Positions 26,474 through 35,974 of a stretch of 64,000 nt of DNA are shown in pieces; within the stretch, counting starts at the first letter, position 1, and each line of letters begins with the position of its first letter. The translations under genes were made by a program, and so were the position numbers. This stretch comes from an uncultured Caulobacteraceae bacterium (GTDB lineage Bacteria > Pseudomonadota > Alphaproteobacteria > Caulobacterales > Aquidulcibacteraceae), in assembly GCA_902826145.1 (NCBI GenBank), contig CADEDT010000002.1:17194-81193 (forward strand), read 5' to 3'. Below the pieces are notes generated by a model. It had not been told where the DNA came from and searched no databases. It saw only the letters and a list, made by a program, of their open reading frames with translations.

Positions 26474-27285
26474 TTCAACTCATTCTGCAGCGGACGCGCG
26501 CGCACGAACAGCGGCGCAAACGCTTCGGCTTGCCGGAGTTCGAGCTTGGACTCACGTGCGAGTTCGAGCGCCGCGCCGAACGTCGAGGCGAGATAGCTCT
26601 CTGGGGGCGGCGCATCGGGGCCAGACTCCGTGGCCTGAACCACCGCGTCGATCGAGCGCCATTCCTCAAGCTTTGTCAGCGCCTGTTCGAGCCTCTTACG
26701 CGCGGTCTCCAGCGGATAGGCCCGGCGCACAAAAGTGCGGTACGCGCGCTTGCGGATGCTCTTGGAGCGTTCGGCGCAGTAGGCGTTGAGCAGCTCGTAG
26801 AGATCGGCGCGCCAGACGACGTTCTTGGTGAGCACTGTTGGCCGCGGCTGGCCGTTTAAGAACACATCGCGATTGAGCTGCGGCTGCTCTTCGAGCTTCT
26901 TCGCGGCAGCGCGTGCGATGGCGAGGTTCATGAGCTTTTGCCGAAGCGCTGCTTCCAGCTGCAGCGGATCGGGTTCATCGGCAGAAAGCTGAGGTTTGGG
27001 GATCAGCAGGCGTGACTTCAGCAGCGCGAGCCACGCGGCCATCACCAGATAGTCGCCCGCGATCTCCATGTTGTGAGCGCGCGCGGTTTCGATGAAGCCA
27101 AGATACTGATCGGCGATCTCGCCGACCGAGACCTTGGCGATATCGATCTTCTTGGAGCGCGCCAGTTCGAGCAGCAGGTGCAACGGCCCCTCGAACGCAT
27201 CGAGCGCCAGCAAAAGCGCGTCGCGCCCCTCCGCCTCCTCGGCTGCGCCGAGGTCGAGTTCGATGGTGTCGGTGTCGTCGCTCAT
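26470..27285 (-). CDS. scpA: Segregation and condensation protein ScpA
   Basis: ScpA is the kleisin subunit of the condensin. The 271-residue protein has the N-terminal signature DAFEGPLHLLLELARSKKID (about 28-47), the helical ISVGEIADQYLGFIE-type region (VSVGEIADQYLGFIE here) and LVMAAWLALLKSRLLIP (about 85-101). A C-terminal winged-helix-like part is rich in Glu, Arg and Ala. It is the first gene of the minus-strand run scpA-scpB-tatABC-serS and is divergent from rnd, with about 125 bp between them that should contain both promoters. Confidence 0.93.
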   Translation of the reverse strand: MSDDTDTIELDLGAAEEAEGRDALLLALDAFEGPLHLLLELARSKKIDIAKVSVGEIADQYLGFIETARAHNMEIAGDYLVMAAWLALLKSRLLIPKPQLSADEPDPLQLEAALRQKLMNLAIARAAAKKLEEQPQLNRDVFLNGQPRPTVLTKNVVWRADLYELLNAYCAERSKSIRKRAYRTFVRRAYPLETARKRLEQALTKLEEWRSIDAVVQATESGPDAPPPESYLASTFGAALELARESKLELRQAEAFAPLFVRARPLQNELK

Positions 27286-27410
27286 TGCGGTTCCGGGCGG
27301 ACTACTAGCCTCAAATGTCTCAAAAAATAAGCCAATTCCCTGCCTTTAGGGCGTCCTTACCGCCGCTGCGCGCTTGACCCAGGCCCCGGCGCGCCTCAAC
27401 CAGCCCTTTC

Positions 27411-28559
27411 ATGCGCTTGATCACCAAGACCGGGGATCTGGAGGTGCTGTGCCAGGAGCTGGCGCAGCAACCCTTCGTCGCGGTCGATACCGAGTTCATG
27501 CGCGAGACGACGTACTGGCCGAAGCTCTGCCTGATCCAGGCGGCGGCGCCAGGCGTTGAGGCGGTGATCGATCCGCTGGCCGATGGTCTGGCGCTTGCGC
27601 CGTTCATGGAGCTGATGGCCAATCGCGACGTGCTGAAGGTCTTTCACGCGGCGCGGCAGGATCTCGAAATCTTCCTGAAGCTCGGCAGTGCGTTGCCGCA
27701 TCCTGTGTTCGACACGCAGATCGCGGCGATGGCGTGCGGTTATGGCGACACGGTCGCGTACGACGCGCTGGTGCAGCAAGTGCTGAAGCGGCGGTTGGAC
27801 AAGTCCTCGCGGTTCACCGACTGGAGCCGGCGCCCGCTTTCGGAATCGCAACTCGCCTACGCGCTCGCGGACGTGACCCATCTGCGTGATCTGTTTCCGA
27901 AGATGCGCGCGAAGCTAGAGAGCGAAGGCCGGCTCTCATGGCTCGACGAAGAGCACGACTATCTGCTCGATCCAGAGATCTACGACACGACGCCTGAGAA
28001 TTCCTGGAATCGGCTGAAGCTGCGCAAGACGACAGCGGATTACGTGCTGGGTCTGCAGGTCGCAGCGGCTTGGCGCGAACGCCAAGCGCAGGCGCGCGAC
28101 GTGCCACGTGGCCGGATCGTGAAAGATGAGGCGCTTTACGAGATCGCCGAGCACCGCCCGAAGAATCCCGCTGACTTCGACCGCATGCGCGCGGTGCCGC
28201 GCGGCTTTGGCAATTCACGCGCCGCCGGCGAACTGATCCAAGCGCTCGACCGCGCCTTCAGCGATCCGAACCGGCCGCAATACAAGCACGAGCGGCCGCC
28301 GCCGCTGCCTTCGGGGCTCGGGCCAACGGTGGAATTGCTCAAGGTGCTGCTGCGCTATGAGGCGGAGCGCCACAACGTGGCGCCGCGCCTGATCGCATCG
28401 GCGCCGGAGGTCGAGTCGATCGCCGCCGACGACAACGCCGACGTGCCCGCGCTACACGGCTGGCGGCGTGAAGTGTTTGGCGAGCGCGCGCTGGCGCTGA
28501 AGCACGGCAAGCTCGCGCTGAAACTCAAGGATGGGAAAGTCACCGTCGAAAACGCGTGA
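27411..28559 (+). CDS. rnd: Ribonuclease D
   Basis: Rnd is a 3'-5' exoribonuclease that trims tRNA precursors and other small RNAs. The protein has 382 residues. The DEDD exonuclease core has Exo I in FVAVDTEFMRET (about 23-34), Exo II around VFHAARQDLEIF (about 76-87, D at KVFHAARQD) and Exo III in DWSRRPLSESQLAYALADVTH (about 136-156, written here as consecutive motifs). An HRDC domain lies at about 205-285. The stop is 1 bp from the stop of the convergent serine hydrolase gene, so no independent terminator is visible. Confidence 0.94.
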   Translation: MRLITKTGDLEVLCQELAQQPFVAVDTEFMRETTYWPKLCLIQAAAPGVEAVIDPLADGLALAPFMELMANRDVLKVFHAARQDLEIFLKLGSALPHPVFDTQIAAMACGYGDTVAYDALVQQVLKRRLDKSSRFTDWSRRPLSESQLAYALADVTHLRDLFPKMRAKLESEGRLSWLDEEHDYLLDPEIYDTTPENSWNRLKLRKTTADYVLGLQVAAAWRERQAQARDVPRGRIVKDEALYEIAEHRPKNPADFDRMRAVPRGFGNSRAAGELIQALDRAFSDPNRPQYKHERPPPLPSGLGPTVELLKVLLRYEAERHNVAPRLIASAPEVESIAADDNADVPALHGWRREVFGERALALKHGKLALKLKDGKVTVENA

Positions 28560-28560
28560 G

Positions 28561-29973
28561 CTATTCGTCGTCCCAGCGAATGCGATGCAACTTTCCATCG
28601 CGCCAACCGACGCGGAAGTACGCGGTGTCGCCGTCGGCGCGCGTAACACGATAGAGGTAGCGCGGGCCATCAGCGCCCGGGATGATCTGCTCCTGCAGAT
28701 ATTCCAAGCTCTGCATGTTGGTTACATAGGGCGCCATCAGCGCGCGGTCCTCGGCGAAGTCCGCCTCGGTTGCGAAGCGCCGGGTATCGTCATCGAGCAG
28801 ATCGGCCGGTTGTTCGCCGAGCACGACTTGCCGCAGAGCGCGGCGCAACAACGTCGTGCGCGCCGGATCGGGGTCAGGCGTCACGGGTAAACGATCGTAA
28901 CTCAGCTCTGGCACTGCGCGCATGGCCAATCCGTTCGCCACCGCACCGGCGCCCGATTGGTACTGATTGGCGAAGAGGATCACGCCGACGCCTCGCTCAG
29001 GGAATGTCTGGTAGAACGCGACGAAGCCCTGCGTTTGCCCCGAGTGGCTTAGGTTCGGCACGTCGCGGAATGGCTGAATGAACAGGCCCATTGCGTAGCC
29101 GGTGTCTTCGCCATCGGCGAGATGCTGGGTGGTTGTGAGTTCGTGCATGCCGCGCGGCGTGAGCAGCCGGCCATCACGCAGCGCGTCATCCCAAAGTGCC
29201 CAGTCAGCGAGCGTGGATGAAATGCCGCCGGCGCCGAATGTGCTGGCTTCCGTGATGGGGCGCACATCGATGCGTGCGGCGCCTTCGCCCTCGCCCGGCT
29301 TGCAGCCCTGCGCCAGCTCGACGCCTGCGGGCGCGTAGCCGCCCATGAAGGTGTGATGCATGCCGAGCGGTTCGAAGACATGATTGCGCAAATAGTCGCC
29401 AAAGCGCTCGCCGCTGACGCGCTGCACGACAAGGCTCAGCAGGAAGTAGCCGGTGTTGGAATAGGACCACTTCGTCCCGGGTTCGAAGTCGAGCGGGCGG
29501 CTTGAAACAATGGCGTAGACCTCCGCCGGCGTTGGCGAAGTTTCGTAGACGCTGTAACCACCAGCCTCTTCATAGTCAGGCACACCGCTCGTATGCGTGA
29601 GCAATTGGCGGAGGGTGACAGCGCGCCATGCCTCCGGGATGTCATCAAGATAGCGGCCGACAGGCGCATCGAGATCAACGCGATCGCGCTCCCACAGCCG
29701 GAGCAACGCAACAGCAGTGATGTGTTTCGAGATTGAGCCGACCTCGTAGGCATCGTTGATGTCGGCAACGCCCGAGCCATCGCACGCCGCGCCGCCCCAC
29801 GCATACGCCGCCTCGACGCGACCATCGCGAAGAATGGCGCCGACCATGCCCGGCGCGTGGCTGCGCTCTGCGCCGGAGATCAGGTTTGCCGGCAGCGGCT
29901 GGGCGGTGAGCTGAGTCTGCGGCGCAGTTTGGCAGCCGGCCAGCGCCGCCAAAGCCAAGAAAGTCCAGCGCAT
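28561..29973 (-). CDS. Beta-lactamase-fold serine hydrolase, lipoprotein
   Basis: The ATG at 29973 gives 470 residues with a lipoprotein signal, MRWTFLALAALAGC. The catalytic domain has the class C-like motifs: S-x-x-K in VGSISKHITAVALL (about 95), Y-x-N in WSYSNTGYFLL (about 180), and HSGQTQGF in place of KTG (about 308). The extra ~100 C-terminal residues form a separate domain (DDTRRFATEADFAEDRALM). Such proteins include esterases, D-aminopeptidases and peptidoglycan-related enzymes; resistance to beta-lactams is not implied. It lies downstream of the TonB receptor gene, separated by a hairpin terminator. Confidence 0.82.
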   Translation of the reverse strand: MRWTFLALAALAGCQTAPQTQLTAQPLPANLISGAERSHAPGMVGAILRDGRVEAAYAWGGAACDGSGVADINDAYEVGSISKHITAVALLRLWERDRVDLDAPVGRYLDDIPEAWRAVTLRQLLTHTSGVPDYEEAGGYSVYETSPTPAEVYAIVSSRPLDFEPGTKWSYSNTGYFLLSLVVQRVSGERFGDYLRNHVFEPLGMHHTFMGGYAPAGVELAQGCKPGEGEGAARIDVRPITEASTFGAGGISSTLADWALWDDALRDGRLLTPRGMHELTTTQHLADGEDTGYAMGLFIQPFRDVPNLSHSGQTQGFVAFYQTFPERGVGVILFANQYQSGAGAVANGLAMRAVPELSYDRLPVTPDPDPARTTLLRRALRQVVLGEQPADLLDDDTRRFATEADFAEDRALMAPYVTNMQSLEYLQEQIIPGADGPRYLYRVTRADGDTAYFRVGWRDGKLHRIRWDDE

Positions 29974-30071
29974 GCGCTCCTCCCGTCCGTCGCGGCCGTC
30001 ATAGGATCGCGCGCGCCGGGCAGCGTCAACCAGAGCGACCAGCGCACGCGGTCGCACGACCGACAAACGAA

Positions 30072-30099
30072 GAGGCGCCCGGCATGAGCCAGGCGCCTC
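30072..30099 (-). terminator. Hairpin terminator after the TonB-dependent receptor
   Basis: The 8-bp stem GAGGCGCC (30072-30079) and GGCGCCTC (30092-30099) encloses a 12-nt loop. On the minus strand it is followed by TTCGTTTG, and it lies just after the receptor stop at 30121. It is likely to separate the receptor from the hydrolase gene. Confidence 0.6.
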
Positions 30100-30120
30100 C
30101 GTTGCTTGCCACAGCGGGGA

Positions 30121-32448
30121 CTAGAAAGCGTAGCGCGCAACCAGCTGATAGACTGGTCCCGTCGTCTCGGTTTCGAGTTCGTACTCGTCGTAGAGGCGCA
30201 AGTTCTGGAAGTCTTCCGTGATGAACTTGTCGAAAACCTCGTCCTTCGAAGCGTCGAGCAAGTTCGAACCGGTGAAGCGCAGCGAGAAGCGGTCGCCGAA
30301 GCGCTTCTCGATGAACACTTCGAGGTCGGGGCCGTAGCTGATCAGGCCTTCCTCGGTGACGATGCGGGAGCGCGCGTCGCCCTGCTCACGATATGTCGCG
30401 CCGAACGCCATCGCGATAGACGGAATGTCGTGGATGAAGCCGGCGTTGAACACGTATTCCGCCTGGTTGTTGAAGCGGCGCGTGCCAAACTCGTCATCGA
30501 TCTCGCTGTCGAGCCAAGAATAGTTCAGGAAGACGCCGGTGTCGGGCAGACCGATGAACGTGAGCGGCGTGGAAAGATCGATTTCGACGCCCCACACTTG
30601 GCCATCGCCAGTGTTGCGAACGCTGTAGATGAACACAGGCGCGTCGAAATCACCTGGATCGTCGATGTAGTCCTCAGTGTTGACGCCCGTGTTGTAGATT
30701 TCGATCACGTCCTGAACATCGCGGTAGAAGATGTTCACGCCGACGACGCCGAGTTCACCCAGGCGGTGCTCCCAGCCCAGATCGATACCCCAGGCGTTTT
30801 CCGGCTCAAGCTGCGGATTGCCCTGGTAGTCATTGTCCTCGAACTCACCACCGAACGTCGTCGGCATGATGTCGCGGAAGCTTGGCCGGCGGACGGTGCG
30901 GGCGACGCTCAGATTCAGCCGATCGTCGTCCGTCATGTTGAAGCGAAGGTGGGCGGATGGAAGCACGAAGGCATAGTCGTTGGACTCTGTCTCCGCTTCG
31001 CCGCGGTCAATGACCTCAACGTCTGTCGTTTCGTAACGCAGACCCGCTTCCCATTCGATGCGCCCCATTTCGCCGTTGAATTGGACGTACGGATCGATGC
31101 GAATCTCCTCGAGTTCGAAGTCGCCGCCGTCGGCGACGTCTTCGTCGGTATCGGCCAACGGGTCAGTCCAGGGATCGCCAGTATAGGGCGGCGCATCGCC
31201 GATGGGCGGGACGCCATCGAACTCGAACTCGCGCTCGATGAGCGTGCCTTCACGTTGCTTGTTGTTGTAGTCGATACCGAATTCAACCCGCAGCGCATCG
31301 CTGATCTCGAACGTCTGTGCGATTGAGAAGCTAAGCTCCTCGTCGCTGAAGTCGAAGGCGGCCTCTTCGCCTTCGAAGGAGTCGATCAGGCCACTATCGA
31401 GCTCCGTCTCGGTTTCGCCCTCAACGCTCTCCTCCTCGAAGCCAGCAAAGCCCAGATCGACCTCGATCTCACCGCCCAGGAACGGATGCTCGAAATCGAC
31501 TTGGAACGAGTAATTGTCCTGTTGGATGTAGGCGTAGCCGGGAACGAGAACCTCAAGATCCACACCACCGTCATACTCAGCGGAGTTTTCGATCTCCTCG
31601 CGATCGGTGCGGACGTAGACGCCGCTCACTTCAAGTTCGCCTTGGCCAATCGGGAACGTGATGGCGCCGTTCAGCGTGTAATCTTCGCCGTCGCGCACAT
31701 CGGACTGCACTTCCGTGTTCTGCAACTCGAACGGCGGATCGCCATCCCAGTGCGTGCCGCCAGGCGGCGTCGTGTAGCGCTCCGAGAACTTGTCTTTCGG
31801 GTTGTGACGGCCCTGGAAGCTGATGCCTAGGAGAGCACGAACGCCGCCGCCTATTTGACCGCCCCACACACCGGCAATGGAACCCTCAGTTTCATTGTCG
31901 CTGTAGTGCAGTGCGCCGACGCGAAGGTAACCGCCGTCGAGCGAGTAGCCGTCACGCAGGACGATGTTCAACGCGCCCGCGACGGCGTCGCCTGAGCGGT
32001 TCGCGGACGGGCTGCGCACAATCTCCACGCGCTCAACCAATTCGGCCGGAATACGGTCGACGAAGAAAGTGCGGTCAAAGCCCGAGCCCGGCACGCGTTC
32101 ACCGTCGATCAGGATCTGCGTGTAGCCGGCGCCGAGGCCACGAATCTGCACGTCATCGAACTCGCCCATGTCGGAGCCAGCGAAAGCCGCGCTCGGTGTC
32201 CGCTTCAGCATGTCGCCGACGGTGCGCGGCTCGAAGCGTTGGAAATAGTCGAGGCCGTATTCGAGAACCGGCGCCGGACCTTCGACACGGTTGCGATACT
32301 GGATTTGGCCGAGCACAACGATGTCTTCCGCCGTTGTGACCGGCTCGTCGGTTGTTGCCTCTTGTGCGGATGCTATGCCGACATTGCCCAACATAAGCGC
32401 CAAGCTTGCGGCGCCCCAGCGCCACGCACGCGTCTTCTTACAGCCCAT
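30121..32448 (-). CDS. TonB-dependent outer-membrane receptor
   Basis: The ATG at 32448 gives 775 residues with an N-terminal signal (ending GIASAQE). The plug domain, about 45-165, includes TVGDMLKRTPSAAFAG, the segment VQIRGLGAGYTQILIDGERV and VERVEIVRSPSA. A 22-strand type barrel follows, ending in a terminal aromatic residue (YQLVARYAF). It imports a ligand using TonB energy. It is divergent from the phytase lipoprotein 131 bp away. This pairing is known in other proteobacteria and suggests uptake of phytate, its breakdown products or a phytate-metal complex. The acidic loops are Asp/Glu-rich, consistent with cation-linked ligands, but the ligand is inferred. Confidence 0.9.
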   Translation of the reverse strand: MGCKKTRAWRWGAASLALMLGNVGIASAQEATTDEPVTTAEDIVVLGQIQYRNRVEGPAPVLEYGLDYFQRFEPRTVGDMLKRTPSAAFAGSDMGEFDDVQIRGLGAGYTQILIDGERVPGSGFDRTFFVDRIPAELVERVEIVRSPSANRSGDAVAGALNIVLRDGYSLDGGYLRVGALHYSDNETEGSIAGVWGGQIGGGVRALLGISFQGRHNPKDKFSERYTTPPGGTHWDGDPPFELQNTEVQSDVRDGEDYTLNGAITFPIGQGELEVSGVYVRTDREEIENSAEYDGGVDLEVLVPGYAYIQQDNYSFQVDFEHPFLGGEIEVDLGFAGFEEESVEGETETELDSGLIDSFEGEEAAFDFSDEELSFSIAQTFEISDALRVEFGIDYNNKQREGTLIEREFEFDGVPPIGDAPPYTGDPWTDPLADTDEDVADGGDFELEEIRIDPYVQFNGEMGRIEWEAGLRYETTDVEVIDRGEAETESNDYAFVLPSAHLRFNMTDDDRLNLSVARTVRRPSFRDIMPTTFGGEFEDNDYQGNPQLEPENAWGIDLGWEHRLGELGVVGVNIFYRDVQDVIEIYNTGVNTEDYIDDPGDFDAPVFIYSVRNTGDGQVWGVEIDLSTPLTFIGLPDTGVFLNYSWLDSEIDDEFGTRRFNNQAEYVFNAGFIHDIPSIAMAFGATYREQGDARSRIVTEEGLISYGPDLEVFIEKRFGDRFSLRFTGSNLLDASKDEVFDKFITEDFQNLRLYDEYELETETTGPVYQLVARYAF

Positions 32449-32579
32449 TGGAGATCCCCTCGTCCAAACCAATGGGCGCGCCTTAAGAGTCGCGTGTGAC
32501 GCTTTGGCTCAATTTCTGTGATGGTAGTGTCAAATTCGGCAGGCAAACGCGCATGCCTGAAATCTGTTTGGGGGAACGA

Positions 32580-33617
32580 ATGCGCTTTGCTCTACTTGCT
32601 GTGACGTTGTTGGCTGCATGCACATCCGCGCCGCCTGCGCCAAGCGTGCCTGCGGCACGCGAAACGAGCGCTGTGACAGCAGAAGGTGATGCAGCTGACG
32701 ATCCTGCGATCTGGGTCGCACCTGATGCAACGCAAAGCGTGGTGATCGCCACGCAGAAGCAAGGCGGGCTTTACGTGTTCGATCTCAACGGCGCGATCGT
32801 GCAGGAAATTCCCGGTGGGCGCCCGAACAATGTCGACATCCGCGAAGGATTCGGTTGGCCGGAAGGCGCGGCGCCATTGGTTGGTGCAAGTGATCGGACG
32901 GACAACACGATTGTGCTGTGGCGCTTCGATCCGGCGACACGGCAACTTGATCCAACGCCGCGCGCGCGCATCGCGACGGGCTTTGCGGAAATCTACGGCT
33001 TCTGCGTCGGCCGTATGGGCGATGCCTTCGTCGCAATCGCGACGGACAAGGATAGCGGCAATGTCGGCGTGTGGCGCATTTCGCTCGATGCGAACGGCGC
33101 GCCTACCGGTGAGCGCATTTCGAGGTTCAGCGTCGGCAGCATCGCCGAGGGCTGCGTCGTGGATGACGACAACGGTGTGTTCTATTTGGCCCAAGAGCTT
33201 GAGGGTATTTGGCGCGTGGCGCTCGATGACGCCGACGGCAGCGAACGGCGCCAGATCGATACGGTCGGCGGAAATGGCAATCTGGTCGAGGACGTCGAGG
33301 GCCTGACGATTTGGCGTGGCGAAGACGGCGCCGGCTTCCTCATTGCGTCGGTGCAAGGTAGTTCAAGCTACGCTGTTTACGATCGCGGCGGCCAGAACGC
33401 CTATCGCGGCGCGTTCTCGATCGGCGCCTCCGCCGATGGCAGCGCGGATGCGGTGCAAGGCACGGATGGCATCGACGTCGTCTCGGCGCCGCTGGGCGAC
33501 GCCTATCCGCGCGGCATGTTCGTCGCGCAGGATGACGAGAACACCGATCCAAACGCTCTGCAGAACTTCAAGTACGTGTCGTGGGCGGAGGTTGAAGCGG
33601 CGCTTTCGCTCAGATAG
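32580..33617 (+). CDS. Beta-propeller phytase (3-phytase), lipoprotein
   Basis: The ATG at 32580 gives 345 residues with a lipoprotein signal MRFALLAVTLLAAC. The six-bladed propeller phytase motifs are present: AADDPAIWVAPD (about 37-48), TQKQGGLYVFDLNG (about 57-70), GRPNNVDIR (about 80-88), AEGCVVDDDNGVFYLAQELEG (about 182-202, the Ca2+/phosphate site region) and VEDVEGLTIW. These enzymes release phosphate from Ca-phytate outside or at the cell surface. An in-frame start at 32496 would remove the lipobox context. It is divergent from the TonB receptor and overlaps the cyclase gene by 8 bp at the 3' end. Confidence 0.9.
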   Translation: MRFALLAVTLLAACTSAPPAPSVPAARETSAVTAEGDAADDPAIWVAPDATQSVVIATQKQGGLYVFDLNGAIVQEIPGGRPNNVDIREGFGWPEGAAPLVGASDRTDNTIVLWRFDPATRQLDPTPRARIATGFAEIYGFCVGRMGDAFVAIATDKDSGNVGVWRISLDANGAPTGERISRFSVGSIAEGCVVDDDNGVFYLAQELEGIWRVALDDADGSERRQIDTVGGNGNLVEDVEGLTIWRGEDGAGFLIASVQGSSSYAVYDRGGQNAYRGAFSIGASADGSADAVQGTDGIDVVSAPLGDAYPRGMFVAQDDENTDPNALQNFKYVSWAEVEAALSLR

Positions 33618-35643
33618 CGGCGATGGCATCGGCGCAGGCGGCGCGGAAATCGTATTCCACGTCGCCGACGCAATCAGGCCACTTCTTGGTTTCGAGCCAG
33701 TATTGCGCGAGGCCGAGGCGTGCGCAGAGCGCTGGAAAGCGTTTGTGGCGCCAAATCGGGTCGCCGCCGGTGCTCACAAAGAGTTGGAGCGGCGATTGCG
33801 CGCGCGCCATGCCGAAGGCTTCGTGGCTGTCGGGTCGCAACGCGCGGCCGCCAGCGAGTGCGGTTTCCATCACGTCGAAGGCATGCTCAGCGCAGCCGTG
33901 CGTGGCGGCGAAGAGGCAGATTGAGAGGGTCAGAGGCTCGTCGCCCCGCGCCACATGCGACAACACCATGTCGCAGGCTGTGCGGCGCTCGTCCGGCGTC
34001 ATGCGCAAAAGCCGCACATAGTTACGGAGAATATCCACGTCTCGTTCCGCGACACCCCTGCGCGGCGGCACGCCGGGCGCGGCGAGTTTCTCCGCTTCGT
34101 CCGGGAGATTGGCGACGCAGAGCGTGCTCCACATCAGATACCAAGTGAACGGCGAATCCGGCCAACGCGACCAAGCAGCGCTGACGATCTGGCGCGCCGT
34201 GTCGATCTCATCGCGCGCGGTGTGGAGGCTGGCGCGCAGCCCTTCTACAGCAGGGCCGAGGGGATCGAGCAGGCTCGCCACTTCAAGCGCGCGCGCAGCA
34301 TCTTTCAACCGACCGACGCTGTAGAGCCAAGCAGCACGGCCAACGTGCAGTGACGGATCGTTTGGCGTGCGCTTCAGCGCTTCGTTGATGAGCCTGAGCT
34401 TCTCGCTGTGCTCGCCGAAGGCGGGCTTCAGCAGAGACATGGCGGCGAAAGCCAGCGCGCAATCTGGATCGAGTTCGAGCGCACGATTTGCGGCGGCGAG
34501 CGCCGCATCGTGTGCTGGCGTTCCGATGGTGTCGCGATCGCGCGGAAGCAGCAACGCGCGGACGCTGGCGAGGACCGCCCAGGCGTCGGCGAAATCCGGC
34601 GCGAGCGAGACGCAGCGTTCTAAAAGAACCGCAGCCTGATCTTCCTCGATGTCGCTCATCATCAGCCAGATTTGGCGAGCGCGGAGATAGAGGTCGTAGG
34701 CGGCTGGATCGATCGTGGTGGCGGCGCGGTCCGTCGAGGTCAGAGACCGGCGCAGCGACGTGCCTACGCGGGCCGCGATCTCATCCTCGAAGGCGAAGAT
34801 GTCGCTCCGGTCGCCATCGAAGCGTTCGCTCCAGAGCACGACGCCGTTGGACGCATCGATCAGTTGCGCGGTGACGCGGATGTGGTCGCCAGAGCAGCGC
34901 ACAGAGCCGTCAAGGACGTGCGTCGCCTTCAGCGCCTCCGCCGCCGCGCTTTTGCGGTCATCGCGGAATTGGAAGGCGGAGGTACGGCCGATGACCTTGA
35001 TGGTCGATTGGCGCAGTAGCGTTGAGATGATCTCGTCGGCGACGCCTTCCGATAGATAGTTCATCTCCGGCTGGTCGCTTTCGTTGTCGAATGCGAGGAC
35101 AGCGAGAATAGGCTCAGGCTTGCGCGAACGCGTGCGCTGCGCAGCGACAGCCTCCAGCGTGAATATCTCGATCGCCTCAGCCATCTTGTCGAGCTGCGCC
35201 ATCCCGGCTGCGTGCAAGCGTTGCTGCAAACGCCCGCGCACGGCGCGCCGCACGTCCATGGAGACGAGCACGGCGCCAGGTTTGGCGAGCTGTTGCAGCC
35301 GCGCGGCAACGTTGACGCTGTGGCCCAACAAATCGCCATTGGGCCCGAGCATCACGTCGCCGACATGCACGCCCACGCGCACACGCTGGCGTTCAACACC
35401 GCCCCATAGCACTTCCGCTGCACCAAGAGCGCCGGAAGCGGACGGAAATTCCAGCATGAAGCCGTCGCCGGCGGTGTTGAAGATGCGCCCGCCGTGGCTT
35501 TGCACAATGGTGTCGAGTACGCCGCGCAGCCGCGTCACCAAGGCGAGCGCTTCGGCTTCGTCGATCTCAGTCATGGCTGAATAGCCGGCGACGTCGATCG
35601 ACATGATCGCCGCAAGCTTCCTCGGCCCAAGCTCTTCGGTCAC
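33610..35643 (-). CDS. Class III adenylate/guanylate cyclase-like protein with TolB-like and TPR regions
   Basis: This 677-residue soluble protein starts at a GTG. Residues 8-165 form a class III cyclase domain: metal-binding D17 (SIDVAGYS) and D60 (NTAGDG), and N111/R115 in VNVAARL. The Lys and Asp that usually select adenine are replaced by N56 and H108, so substrate or activity is uncertain. Residues about 180-310 resemble a TolB/FlgO N-terminal domain (LAVLAFDNESDQPEMNYLSE). TPR-like helices fill about 320-600. The family is widespread in soil alphaproteobacteria and its partners are unknown. It converges on the phytase gene. Confidence 0.82.
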   Translation of the reverse strand: MTEELGPRKLAAIMSIDVAGYSAMTEIDEAEALALVTRLRGVLDTIVQSHGGRIFNTAGDGFMLEFPSASGALGAAEVLWGGVERQRVRVGVHVGDVMLGPNGDLLGHSVNVAARLQQLAKPGAVLVSMDVRRAVRGRLQQRLHAAGMAQLDKMAEAIEIFTLEAVAAQRTRSRKPEPILAVLAFDNESDQPEMNYLSEGVADEIISTLLRQSTIKVIGRTSAFQFRDDRKSAAAEALKATHVLDGSVRCSGDHIRVTAQLIDASNGVVLWSERFDGDRSDIFAFEDEIAARVGTSLRRSLTSTDRAATTIDPAAYDLYLRARQIWLMMSDIEEDQAAVLLERCVSLAPDFADAWAVLASVRALLLPRDRDTIGTPAHDAALAAANRALELDPDCALAFAAMSLLKPAFGEHSEKLRLINEALKRTPNDPSLHVGRAAWLYSVGRLKDAARALEVASLLDPLGPAVEGLRASLHTARDEIDTARQIVSAAWSRWPDSPFTWYLMWSTLCVANLPDEAEKLAAPGVPPRRGVAERDVDILRNYVRLLRMTPDERRTACDMVLSHVARGDEPLTLSICLFAATHGCAEHAFDVMETALAGGRALRPDSHEAFGMARAQSPLQLFVSTGGDPIWRHKRFPALCARLGLAQYWLETKKWPDCVGDVEYDFRAACADAIAAI

Positions 35644-35722
35644 GGATTACCCACCTTGAGAGGAAGGCACATAGCACATCACCGCGCGCCGGTGTTCACC
35701 CGGAATAGCGATTGAAAGCCGA

Positions 35723-35974
35723 TCAGCCCTCTTTGGGGAGATCCTGGAAATACGGCTCAACCTTGCCGTTATATTTTATGGTGAGTTGCTTGCCGCGGCG
35801 GTCGAGCGTCTTGCCGACCGCCAGGCGCACCCAGCCTTCGCTCACGCAATACTCCTCGCAGTTCGTCTTCTCGTTGCCGTTGAAGCGCACGCCCACGCCG
35901 CGCGCGAGCAAGGCTTCGTCGTGGAACGGGCTTTGGGGATCAACCGAAAGGCGGTCAGGAGGCGTATCGCTCAT
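35723..35974 (-). CDS. DUF3297 family small protein
   Basis: This 83-residue protein begins MSDTPPDRLSVDPQSPFHDE, matching DUF3297. Conserved later are VRFNGNEKTNCEEYCVSEGW and GKTLDRRGKQLTIKYNG. Members are short, cytoplasmic, about 80 residues long and of unknown function. The start overlap with ppx is reversed: ppx lies upstream in sequence coordinates but is transcribed separately by its own start at 37467, and this gene begins within the ppx stop codon (ATGA). It is therefore the last gene of the ppk-ppx transcript. Confidence 0.88.
   Translation of the reverse strand: MSDTPPDRLSVDPQSPFHDEALLARGVGVRFNGNEKTNCEEYCVSEGWVRLAVGKTLDRRGKQLTIKYNGKVEPYFQDLPKEG

Noticed and set aside
28561..29973. 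A true beta-lactamase resistance gene
   Set aside because: The SxxK and YxN motifs are shared by many esterases and peptidases. The KTG box is HSG and the C-terminal extra domain fits the broader serine hydrolase group.
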